This document shows positions 12,101 through 20,609 of a stretch of 43,224 nt of DNA, piece by piece. Under the pieces are notes generated by a model. That model was not told where the DNA came from and searched no databases. It saw only the letters and a program-made list of their open reading frames with translations. The DNA comes from Nemertoderma westbladi. Lineage: Eukaryota; Xenacoelomorpha; Nemertodermatida; Nemertodermatidae. The translations under genes were made by a program, and so were the position numbers. How positions within the stretch are numbered: the first letter of the stretch is position 1; the number at the start of each line of letters is the position of its first letter. The stretch covers positions 1 to 43,224 of the forward strand of contig JAUCBJ010005409.1 in the NCBI GenBank assembly GCA_032718475.1, in the 5' to 3' direction.

Positions 12101-13844
12101 ACCCAGCACGTACTGACACTACTCCACCCATCACGAACTGACACTACTCCAACCAGCACGAACTGACACTACTCCACCCAATACGAACTGACACTACTCC
12201 ACCCAACACGAACTGACACTACTCCACCCAACACAAACTGACACTACTCCACCCAGCACGAACTGTCACTATTCCGCCCAGCACGAACTGACACTATTCC
12301 GCCCAACACGAACAGACACTACTCCACCCAACACGAACTGACACTACTACACCCAGCAGGAACTGACACTACTCCACCCAGAAGGAACTGACGCTACTCC
12401 ACCCAGCACGTACTGACACTACTCCATCCATCACGAACTGACACTACTCCAACCAGCACGAACTGACTCTATTCCGCCCAGCACGAACTGACACTACTCC
12501 ACCCAACAGGAACTGACACTACTCCACCCAGCACGAACTGACACTACTCCAACCAGCACGAACTGACACTAATCCGCCCAGCACGAACTGACACTACTCC
12601 ACCAAACACAAACTGACACTATTCCGCCCAGCACGAACTGACACTACTCCACCCAACACGAACTGACACTACTCCACCCAGCAGGAACTGACACTACTCC
12701 ACCCAACACGAACTGACACTACTCCAGGTCAGGTCAGGTATTCTAGGTCATTGATCAAGAAAACTTGCCACCTCCATGCAGCATAAAGGAGGTGCCACCT
12801 GAAGCTGCATAGACCCTCTTACTACTCGAACTGACACTACTCCACCCAACACGAACTGACACTACTCCACCCAACACGAACTGACACTACTCCACCCAAC
12901 ACGAACTGACACTACTCCACCCAGCAGGAACTGACACTACTCCACCCAGAAGGAACTGACACTATTTCGCGTAGCACGAACTGACACTACTCCACCCAAC
13001 ACGAACTGACACTACTCCACCCAACACAAACTGACACTACTCCACCCAGCACGAACTGACACTATTCCGCCCAGCACGAACTGACACTATTCCGCCCAAC
13101 ACGAACTGACACTACTCCACCCAACACGAACTGACACAACTCCACCCAACACAAACTGACACTACTCTACCCAGCACGAACTGACACTATTCCGCCCAGC
13201 ACGAACTGACACTATTCCGCCCAATACGAACTGACACTACTCCACCCAACACGAACTGACACTACTCCACCCAACACAAACTGACACTACTCCACCCAGC
13301 ACGAACTGACACTATTCCGCCCAGCACGAACTGACACTATTCCGCCCAACACGAACTGACACTACTCCACCCAACACGAACTGACACTACTCCACCCAAC
13401 ACAAACTGACACTACTCCACCCAGCACGAACTGACACTATTCCGCCCAGCACGAACTGACACTATTCCGCCCAATACGAACTGACACTACTCCACCCAAC
13501 ACGAACTGACACTACTCCTCCCAGCACGTACTGACACTACTCCATCCATCACGAACTGACACTACTCCAACCAGCACGAACTGACTATATTCCGCCCAGC
13601 ACGAACTGACACTACTCCACCCAACAGGAACTGACACTACTCCACCCAGCACGAACTGACACTACTCCAACCAGCACGAACTGACACTAATCCGCCTAGC
13701 ACGAACTGACACTACTCCACCAAACACAAACTGACACTATTCCGCCCAGCACGAACTGACACTACTCCACCCAACACGAACTGCCACTACTCCACCCAGC
13801 AGGAACTGACACTACTCCACCCAACACGAACTGACACTACTCCA
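9103..13844. repeat. 25-bp satellite array, about 185 copies
   Basis: The unit is CACGAACTGACACTACTCC plus ACCCAN, 25 bp. It repeats head to tail for 4.7 kb with one 97-bp interruption at 12728-12824. Variation is concentrated at the base before CACG (A, T or G) and in an alternative ATTCCGCCC version of the middle. Blocks of variants recur in the same order, showing higher-order amplification; the last 1.1 kb contains a duplication with an offset of 1118 bp. There are no unique spacers and no long ORF, so it is a satellite and not a CRISPR array. Confidence 0.97.
12728..12824 (-). mobile_element. Truncated end of the 450-bp element inside the satellite
   Basis: This 97-bp block starts GTCAGGTCAGGTATTCTAGG and matches one end of the element at 13846-14302 and, inverted, the end of the copy at 14531-14980. 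Satellite units flank it on both sides. Over its variable segment it reads GGTGCCACCTG, like the 14531-14980 copy and unlike the neighbouring 13846 copy, so it is not a simple recent duplicate of its neighbour. Confidence 0.8.
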
Positions 13845-13845
13845 G

Positions 13846-14302
13846 GTCAGGTCAGGTATTCTAGGTCATTGATCAAGAAAACTTGCCACCTCAATGCAGC
13901 ATAAAGGAGGTGCAATACCATGCTGTAGCTGCATAGACCCTCTTACTAGGGCAAATCTGGTCCTGTAACTAGGACGCCCTTCGTTCTGGGATAAGGACGC
14001 CCTTGGTCCTGGATTAAGGACCCATATACTTGGCTGCAGGGGTATATGGCCTGACCAGGCAGATGGTGATATACCAATGGCTGGTCAGGAGTAAGGTGTT
14101 CTCATGTCCACTATGAGAGCACTACACTGCGACCTGCACCTGGCAGCAAGAGTACAGGGCATGACACAGCAGATGAGCTGCAACAGCCAATGGTGGGTCA
14201 TGTGCGCCAGAGTAGATATGCGTGATGGGCCTCATATCTGACTCCATTGCGACACCCACCCTGTGGAATGGCAAACCAGTGTGTGGTATTTGCCCCGAGA
14301 GC
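13846..14302 (-). mobile_element. 450-bp nonautonomous element, copy 1
   Basis: This is the inverted counterpart of 14531-14980 at roughly 95% visible identity over the whole length. It lies between the satellite on the left and LINE sequence on the right. No protein is encoded; the short frames on both strands are incidental. Together with copy 2 it makes an inverted pair around a 230-bp LINE segment, but the target duplication at copy 2 shows that the two are separate insertions and not one foldback element. Confidence 0.8.
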
Positions 14303-14530
14303 TGACTCGGCAAAAAAGCACCCCCCAACCCCCACTATGGATTACATTAGAAATGCGGAGGTCCAGCCACTAGAGGCCAGTGGAATTACCGGACACAATC
14401 GGCCTCACAGACGTCAGTTAACTCCTGACCGGCTGCCTGTCTCACCCCCTACTGGAGAGAGAGCAGCCAACAAATCTTTGAGTCCCTTTCCTGATGACCT
14501 TCCTGGCCCAAACCCTGGGTCACAAGGGAG
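14303..14530 (+). pseudogene. LINE ORF, N-terminal segment (interrupted)
   Basis: The open frame from about 14337 (MDYIRNAEVQPLEASG) through a proline-rich stretch (DDLPGPNPGSQG) is broken at 14530 by the 450-bp insertion. Removing 14531-14980 and one copy of the 9-bp duplication (ACAAGGGAG) joins codon AG at 14529-14530 to G at 14990. The frame then continues without a stop into the endonuclease segment. The segment itself has no recognised domain; membership in the LINE follows from that reading-frame continuity. Confidence 0.72.
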
Positions 14531-14980
14531 CTCTCTCGGGGCAAATACCACACCCTGGTTTGCCATTCCACAGGGTGGGTGTCGCAATGGAGTCAGATAT
14601 GAGGCCCATCACCCATATCTACTCTGGCGCACATGACCCACCATTGGCTGTTGCAGCTCATCTGCTGGGTCATGCCCTGTACCCTTGCTGCCAGGTGCAG
14701 GTCGCAGTGAAGTGCTCTCAGAGTGGACATGAGAACACTCTACTCCTGACCAGCCATTGGTAGATCACCATCTGCCTGGTCAGGCCATATAGCCCTGCAG
14801 CCAAATATATGGGTCCTTAATCCAGGACCAAGGGCGTCCTTATCCCAGAACGAAGGGGGTCCTAGTTACAGGACCAGATTTGCCCTAGTAAGAGGGTCTA
14901 TGTAGCTACAGGTGGCACCTCCTTTATGCTGCATGGAGGTGGCAAGTTTTCTTGATCAATGACCTAGAATACCTGACCTG
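14531..14980 (+). mobile_element. 450-bp nonautonomous element, copy 2, with 9-bp target duplication
   Basis: The element begins CTCTCTCGGGG and ends ACCTGACCTG. It is bordered by ACAAGGGAG at 14522-14530 and again at 14981-14989. It interrupts the LINE reading frame. A 9-bp duplication fits Mutator-type MITEs or a SINE-like insertion, but no clear terminal inverted repeat, RNA polymerase III boxes or poly-A tail is visible, so the class is open. Confidence 0.8.
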
Positions 14981-14989
14981 ACAAGGGAG

Positions 14990-15641
14990 GCCAGATTGTG
15001 ATGGGGAGAGGGATTCTGGAGTTGGAGGCTACTCTCATGTTCCACCCCGACCAACAAAGCCATTAGTGAATCTGAGGCAAGTCACTAGACTAGCCTCAGT
15101 AAACACCCTAACACTCGGGTCCCCAATGCGACAAGGTGAGCTGACTGCCTTGGCAGATAAGCTTTCTCTTAGCGCAGTGGGTGTTCAAGAGCACCGAATG
15201 CAGACTGGACAGACTGATGAGGTTCTGATTAAGGACATGGGGGGCGGTTGGCAACTCGCCCTCGCATCAGCAGATGATAGTGGCAATGGTGGAATTGGTC
15301 TATTGATGAATCCAACTGCACATGCAGCATTGGACAAAATAGACCAAATCTCTAACCGCATCATCCGTTGCCACTTCTCATGTTCTGGAAGAATGGCTAA
15401 GAAGTTTCCTAAGGTGGTTCTGATTGTGTGCTACTCTCCAACTAGTGTTGCCCCTGTAGAGGAGGTGGAAAATTTCTACCACAATCTACACGCAGCTACT
15501 GATGGAGTGGATCAGCATGCATTCTTAACATTCCTGGGAGACTTTAATGCAAGTCTGCATCAATCACTGTTAGCTTATCCAATTCCGCTAACACAAACCC
15601 ATAGAGTGAGCCATAAAGCAATATTGGGAGCACGAGGTTGA
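14990..15641 (+). pseudogene. LINE APE-type endonuclease domain (interrupted)
   Basis: This is the apurinic-endonuclease-like domain of a non-LTR retrotransposon, which nicks target DNA to prime reverse transcription. Visible features are ASVNTLTLG near the start, VGVQEHRM with the catalytic E, GGIGLLMNP, SNRIIRCHF, VLIVCYSPTS and LGDFNASL with the conserved D and N. The frame is cut by an inserted LTR-type element: after AILGARG it runs into foreign sequence and stops at 15641. The domain resumes at 19582. Confidence 0.88.
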
Positions 15642-15659
15642 TTACCAATCAACCTCGTG
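15631..15659. repeat. 29-bp perfect hairpin at the insertion border
   Basis: CACGAGGTTGATT, a 3-base loop ACC, and AATCAACCTCGTG form a perfect 13-bp stem. It sits exactly where the LINE reading frame is lost and just before a TGTCAG motif that could begin the LTR. It could be part of the element end, a rearranged target or a filler from insertion. Confidence 0.8.
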
Positions 15660-16133
15660 TCAGCCCAGTAAACGGGGACAATAGGCCCCAAAGGAGACAC
15701 ACACAATAAGGGTCAGGGGTTACTCCCCTGACAAGAGAGAGAATAGCTGGGGTGAACGGGAAACACACCAGGGAAGGTGAAGGGGCGAGAAGTGGGATAT
15801 TAGCCAATGGGGGGGCAAGGCATCGATTAGGTAGTAATATGGCCAACCGTGCAGTATATTACCTGTTGGTGCTCCCCTATTCAGTCAGTTATCTCAGTCG
15901 GTCAGTACAGTCAGGTAGTACGGTGACAGTTAGGACCGTCACCGCCGTCATCACATTACCGGTACCAGTGCAGCAGTATTCAGTGCTATCTGCTATTGTA
16001 CCTATACACTATATGTTATCTCAATTTATATCCTTAACAACAACGTCAGAACAACAACTCTTTTCATCCACACGGCGGGGACGCGTACTTAACCAATACC
16101 GGATAAATCGGGATCCTCTCGGATCCCGTCACA
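15658..16133 (+). repeat. Left LTR (3' 262 bp proven by repeat)
   Basis: Bases 15872-16133 are repeated at 19319-19580 with one mismatch. The extension to 15658 is inferred from a TG...CA bracket (TGTCAG to GTCACA) and from the position of the LINE break. A short hairpin GTCAGGGG-TTACT-CCCCTGAC lies at about 15711-15731. Confidence 0.6.
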
Positions 16134-16188
16134 GTCCTAACTCTAGGCCTGCCGAACTGTAACTGCCAGACACAGACCAAAGACAAAG

Positions 16189-19100
16189 ATGAGTCGAGAG
16201 AAAGGAACGACATCGCCGCGGACCCCGGACGACGATCTAACGATCCGCGAGGCCACGGCGAGACGATACGAACCCACGACGCCGGTCGATGCTACGCCGA
16301 CCACGTCGACGCAGGTTGACGCTACGTCGATAACGAGCAACACGGCGAACCAAGATGTGGGGGGTCGTCTACCAGGAGAGACCGAGTCGAGGGAAGGAGA
16401 CGAGTCGGGAGGAGAAGAGAAAGACAAGTCGACGCGGAGCGAGGGTCGACGTACCGATGTCGCCGGTCCGCCACAGGCCGAGGGCGACGGACGGCCCACC
16501 GGAACGGCAACGGTGGAGCCGCCGGTACGACGTCGGACCCGGAGAGACAGAGGAGAGGTCGGCGACGAGGACGTCGGGGTTTCTGATCGACTTCGACGGG
16601 CCTACAACGCGACCCGGGAACTACTAAAGGAGGCCAAAGGAGGGGCGAAGATAGACGAGGTGAGACTGAGAAAGCGACTAGGTGAGTCGAACAGATACTT
16701 TGATCACCTAGTGTGTTCTGGACAGAGAGAACTAGCAGAGTTGAGGGCGTGGGGAGTTGCCTTCGGACTGTTTGAACTATGGGAATGTGGGGGTATGGAA
16801 CCTAGTGTAGTGTACATAGGGCCATACTTAGTCGATGCCCGGGGAGTAAAATTAGTGGGTTGGAAGAGACCTGAGGAGGGCGAATCCGAGGTTAACTCCG
16901 AGGATTCGGTCTCGTCGGTTGGAGGAAGTTCCGGGAGGCGGGGGAAAGTTAGTAGGACGGAGGGGCGACGGGAGTCCGTCGCAACCGATAAGTCTGCTAC
17001 ATCCTCCGCAAAAGAAAGAAGGGTGCGAGAGAGTGAACGCATGGCGTATAAATTAGAAATGGTTGCGACAGAGCAGAATGAGTTAGAGAGACGATTGAGA
17101 GAGGGAACCGCATTATCAGAGAAGGTAGGAGAGTTGGAGAGGGAGTGTAGAGAGAGGGCCGAGAAGTGTAGAGAGGGAGCCAAGGAGTGTAGAGAGCGAG
17201 AGATAGGAGTAGAGAGCGAGCCGGCGAGGCGGCTTGAGATGCTTGCGAGAGAGGCAGAGTTGGCCGAGCAGAATATGCGAGAGATGGGGATAGAGGGTGA
17301 GCGCAGGCGGGATGATTTGCGTGCTCAGCTAGGGAGGCTTGCGCAATATCAAGCCAAATTAGACCAGCGCCGACTAGAACTGGCGCGGTTGGAAATGTCA
17401 GAGAGTGAGCCCCCACTTACAAGCAGCGGGCGAGAGAACCAGAGCTGGTGTAGCCGTACGGGCGGGGGGGGTAATAATAGTACGTTAGAAGTAGATAATA
17501 TTAATAGTACCGTAGTAAATAACCCTAATCCCTTTATTACAGGAAATAATATTTTACCGGGTAGTAGTAATTTAAATTTAAATACAAATATTCTAAATAA
17601 TAATTTCAATTCAAACCCGCAAAATAATTCGAATAATAATTTAAGTTTAGAGAATAGTAGCCACCTAAGTAATTTAAATAATTTAAATAATAATTCCGTT
17701 TCGAATTCTAATAATTTAATTGATTTAACAAATAATAATGGGAATGGTGCTATTAATATGAGCGTGTCGGACGTACATAACCCAGCAGACGGGGGCCTGG
17801 TAGGCCACGTACTTAGTAGGCAGGAGGTGGCAGGGTTGAGCCAACCCGGCGGCGGCCTGGTAGGCCACGCAGTTAGTAGGCAGGAGGTAGCGGGGTTGAG
17901 CCAACCCGAAGTAGGCCTGATGGGCCACGCAGTAGTAGAGAGAGAGGCGGGGGTGAATAGACCCAGCCGTAGTAGAGACAGTGCGTCGACTAGAGAGGGG
18001 TGTAGAGACGAAGTAAGAGATATTGAAGTTAGATGTGGCGGGTGGGGGGGGGCTACGGGCGCCCCACCACATAAGACTAGTGGCGAGAGAGGGGGGGCAG
18101 AGAATGCCCCACAAGAGGGGTGTAGAAGTGTAGCAAGAGGTAGTGAAGTTAGAAGTGGCGGGTGGGGGGGGGCTACGGGCACCCCACCGCGAGAGATTAG
18201 TAGAGAGAGAGGGGGGGCAGAGAGTGTCCCACAGCCGTCAGCGGATAATGCGCGGGCCGAATCAGGTAAACCGCAACACCCGGCGACGGAGAGTAATAGG
18301 GGGATTGCGAGTATCCCCAGCGGCGTGCGATCGAGTAGAGAGAGGCAGGTTGACGTCGCGAGAGGGCAGACGAAGCGTCGAGCCCGATTAGAAGAGGGAA
18401 GAAGAAGAGTAGAGTTTAATCGGGAGGTCGACGAGAGACCTCACGAGCCGGAATACTACACAGAAAAGAGAAGAAGAGAAGATAGTAGAAGAAGTGTCGC
18501 CACGAACGATAGCAGTGCGAGGACGGATAACGGACCGTCGACAGTAGAGATGGAGTCAGGGAGCCGGTGGGGTCGAACTTCGGGAGATTGCCGTCGCCCC
18601 GGAGAAACGCACCGCACGCCAAGAGAGGGGTACAAGACGTACCAATACAGAGTCGAGAACAGGAGAGGGGATCGGAGAGAAGCTTCCCGACGGGATATAG
18701 CTGCCGATCGAGAGTGCAGTAGTCGCGGGGAGATTCGAGATTCGCGAAGAATAAACTTCGGTTCGGAAGGGCACATGCAGACTGCAGGACATACTGTAGG
18801 CCTTACTGCACATACTATTATAGGCCATGCTGGGAGAGATAGAGTAGGCGATGGGGTAGCGCGAACGACGGAATTAAACCCGGAAGTCGCGGAGTACATA
18901 CCGGTAGGTAGGCGAGAGGTAGGTGGTAGGCCTATATCGGTACAGCAGCATGACTATAATACACAGGGACATAACATATATCCAGGGGAGGGGGGAGTTA
19001 TTGGAGATAGACGTATGGGCCCCAATGTATTAACATCAACCCCAGTACCAAACATACCGGCTGGGGGGGGACAGGGTGACATTCCCCCATCACAATATCG

Positions 19101-19365
19101 ACAATATACCCCGATAGGAGCGAGAACATCGAACCCCTTGGACGAGAGCAGGTCATGCGGACAGTCACCACCACACGCGGCCGTACAGGGGACTGCTAGT
19201 CCACAATTAGTTGGTAGCAGGACCACACCGTGGCAGGGACAGAAAGAAAATAACACCGTAAATAAACACAATCCCAATATACCCAGTAGGCCGAGTCTAG
19301 ACAACCAAAACATTAAAACTCCCCTATTCAGTCAGTTATCTCAGTCGGTCAGTACAGTCAGGTAG
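16189..19365 (+). CDS. 1058-residue ORF of unknown family in the LTR-type element (gag-like position)
   Basis: The ATG at 16189 lies 55 bp after the left repeat. The ORF is intact and ends 47 bp inside the right repeat. By residue: 1-125 is a disordered charged region rich in T, R, E and D. About 130-225 looks folded (SDRLRRAYNATRELLKEA, then a YFDHLVCSGQRELAELRAWG helix-like run and VVYIGPYLVDARGVKLVGW). About 284-404 is a strong coiled coil rich in E, R and L. About 427-524 is asparagine-rich. About 530-585 has three ~21-residue repeats (GGLVGHAVSRQEVAGLSQP). About 598-680 has two 40-residue repeats with GGWGGATG. The rest is R/S-rich and disordered. No zinc knuckle, major homology region or enzyme motif is seen. 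It occupies the gag position of the element, but homology to Gag is not shown. Codon choice switches from GC-rich to AAT-rich in the Asn region. Confidence 0.7.
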   Translation: MSREKGTTSPRTPDDDLTIREATARRYEPTTPVDATPTTSTQVDATSITSNTANQDVGGRLPGETESREGDESGGEEKDKSTRSEGRRTDVAGPPQAEGDGRPTGTATVEPPVRRRTRRDRGEVGDEDVGVSDRLRRAYNATRELLKEAKGGAKIDEVRLRKRLGESNRYFDHLVCSGQRELAELRAWGVAFGLFELWECGGMEPSVVYIGPYLVDARGVKLVGWKRPEEGESEVNSEDSVSSVGGSSGRRGKVSRTEGRRESVATDKSATSSAKERRVRESERMAYKLEMVATEQNELERRLREGTALSEKVGELERECRERAEKCREGAKECREREIGVESEPARRLEMLAREAELAEQNMREMGIEGERRRDDLRAQLGRLAQYQAKLDQRRLELARLEMSESEPPLTSSGRENQSWCSRTGGGGNNSTLEVDNINSTVVNNPNPFITGNNILPGSSNLNLNTNILNNNFNSNPQNNSNNNLSLENSSHLSNLNNLNNNSVSNSNNLIDLTNNNGNGAINMSVSDVHNPADGGLVGHVLSRQEVAGLSQPGGGLVGHAVSRQEVAGLSQPEVGLMGHAVVEREAGVNRPSRSRDSASTREGCRDEVRDIEVRCGGWGGATGAPPHKTSGERGGAENAPQEGCRSVARGSEVRSGGWGGATGTPPREISRERGGAESVPQPSADNARAESGKPQHPATESNRGIASIPSGVRSSRERQVDVARGQTKRRARLEEGRRRVEFNREVDERPHEPEYYTEKRRREDSRRSVATNDSSARTDNGPSTVEMESGSRWGRTSGDCRRPGETHRTPREGYKTYQYRVENRRGDRREASRRDIAADRECSSRGEIRDSRRINFGSEGHMQTAGHTVGLTAHTIIGHAGRDRVGDGVARTTELNPEVAEYIPVGRREVGGRPISVQQHDYNTQGHNIYPGEGGVIGDRRMGPNVLTSTPVPNIPAGGGQGDIPPSQYRQYTPIGARTSNPLDESRSCGQSPPHAAVQGTASPQLVGSRTTPWQGQKENNTVNKHNPNIPSRPSLDNQNIKTPLFSQLSQSVSTVR
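17791..18231 (+). repeat. Two internal tandem repeat sets within the 1058-codon ORF
   Basis: About three 63-bp units (17791-17960, GGCCTGGTAGGCCACG start) are followed by two 120-bp units (about 17995-18231, sharing GTGGCGGGTGGGGGGGGCTA). Both unit lengths are multiples of three, so the frame is kept. They encode repeated 21- and 40-residue segments and suggest selection to keep the frame during expansion. Confidence 0.75.
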
Positions 19366-19580
19366 TACGGTGACAGTTAGGACCGTCACCGCCGTCATCA
19401 CATTACCGGTACCAGTGCAGCAGTATTCAGTGCTATCTGCTATTGTACCTATACACTATATGTTATCTCAATTTATATCCTTAACAACAACGTCAGAACA
19501 ACAACTCTTTTCATCCACACGGCGGGGACGCGTACTTAACCAATACCGGATAAACCGGGATCCTCTCGGATCCCGTCACA
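19319..19580 (+). repeat. Right LTR copy, 5'-truncated
   Basis: It is identical to 15872-16133 except at 19555. It starts abruptly at CTCCCCTATTC, a point with 7-bp microhomology between the ORF side and the LTR, and has no polypurine tract before it. An internal deletion joining coding sequence to mid-LTR is the simplest reading. Confidence 0.8.
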
Positions 19581-19581
19581 A

Positions 19582-20605
19582 TCACCTACATCGCCCTGGG
19601 TCTATAGCAATAGTGTTAACCGAAATTCTGTCCATCTTCAGGATTTTATCTCTAGAAATGGATTGTTTTCGGCTGGAACCCAGTTCAAGAAGCGAACTGG
19701 AAACTCTGGACTATGGACTCATAGTGGACCCAGTGGTCACAAGTCCCAGATAGACCGTATTCTGTTTCGTAGGAAATACAGGAGCTCTATACAAGACTGT
19801 AATGCATTTACACTTCGACCCTTCTCCAGTGATCACCGCCTTATTGTGGCCAAGGTAAGACTTAGTCTGCGTTCTAGCAGAACAACGAAATCTGCCTTGC
19901 CGCGGCATGACTGGTCCTCTCTGTTGCAACAGCCAAGTGTGAGATCCAGCTTCACACTACAGCTGAGCTACATGTATGAGGCTCTTGCCTCTGAGGCGGC
20001 AGATCACTGTGAGGGCTATACTGCCTTTATAGAAGCAGTTAAGTTAGCAGCTGCAGAAACAGTTCCTGTATACCCTCAAATCAGGAAAAGGGCCCCCTGG
20101 ACTGACAACAAAATTCAGAAGTGCCGAAATGACCTTCATAAGGCTCAGAAAGAGTCCCGACTCAAACAGACTACAGCGGCCAAGAATGCAGTTAAGGCTG
20201 CATCTAGGTCCCTGAACAGGCTGTACTCTGTTAGTCTACAGGAGCTAATAAACCAACAGGTTGATGCCATCAATGATGCTGACGACAGCAGGCAATCATC
20301 CCAGGCATGGAAATCGATCAATTTGCTTACTGGGCGGAAAAGCCAACCAACCACCAAGGTTAAGGCTGAATCACCAGCCGATCGCCTCAATGGTTGGAAA
20401 GCCCACTTTGAAAGGCTCCTCAATAATGACAGGGTATTGCCTGATAACTTTATAGAAGTAAAAGTGTCTGAGTCTGTACTCCCAGATATTCCCATTGGCG
20501 ATATCTCCTTTGCAGAAGTGAAGGCTGCTGCAAAGAGCTTTAAGACCAATCGTGCCAGTGGAGTTGGTGGTGTTCCCCCTGAGGTCTTTAAAATACCTGA
20601 GTATT
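19582..20605 (+). pseudogene. LINE endonuclease C-terminus, linker and start of RT (3'-truncated)
   Basis: The frame resumes with YSNSVNRNSVHLQDFISRNG and GHKSQIDRIL, the C-terminal endonuclease motifs, and SSDHRLIVAKV with the catalytic SDH. A long linker follows (KRAPWTDNKIQKCRNDLHKA, then WKSINLLTGRK). The RT entry motif begins at FKTNRASGVGGVPPEVFK, and homology is lost near 20600 before any catalytic YxDD. LINE copies usually lose their 5' ends, so loss of the 3' side implies a later deletion or recombination. Confidence 0.85.
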
Positions 20606-20609
20606 ACAA

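Larger units (their letters stand above)
15631..19580 (+). mobile_element. LTR-type element with a single ORF, inserted in the LINE
   Basis: Direct repeats of 262 bp (15872-16133 and 19319-19580) differ at one position (T at 16108, C at 19555), so the insertion is recent. The left repeat is probably the 3' part of a longer LTR of about 476 bp running from TGTCAG (15658) to GTCACA (16133); the right copy lacks the first 214 bp. No tRNA primer site, polypurine tract, protease, RT, RNase H or integrase is seen. No clear target duplication flanks the ends. I interpret it as a nonautonomous or internally deleted LTR retroelement mobilised in trans; other element classes with split direct repeats are not excluded. 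Confidence 0.72.

Noticed and set aside
9103-13844. Regular 25-bp repeats resembling a CRISPR array
   Set aside because: There are no unique spacers; units abut directly, drift gradually, and the locus is in an intron-bearing animal genome. It is a satellite.
13846-14982. A single long-arm foldback transposon of 1.1 kb
   Set aside because: The right arm alone has its own 9-bp target duplication and interrupts a LINE frame, and the spacer is LINE sequence. Two separate insertions explain it better.
16143-18899. Long minus-strand open frames opposite the 1058-codon ORF
   Set aside because: They are shadows of a GC-rich, purine-biased coding strand; they are short, overlapping and without domains.
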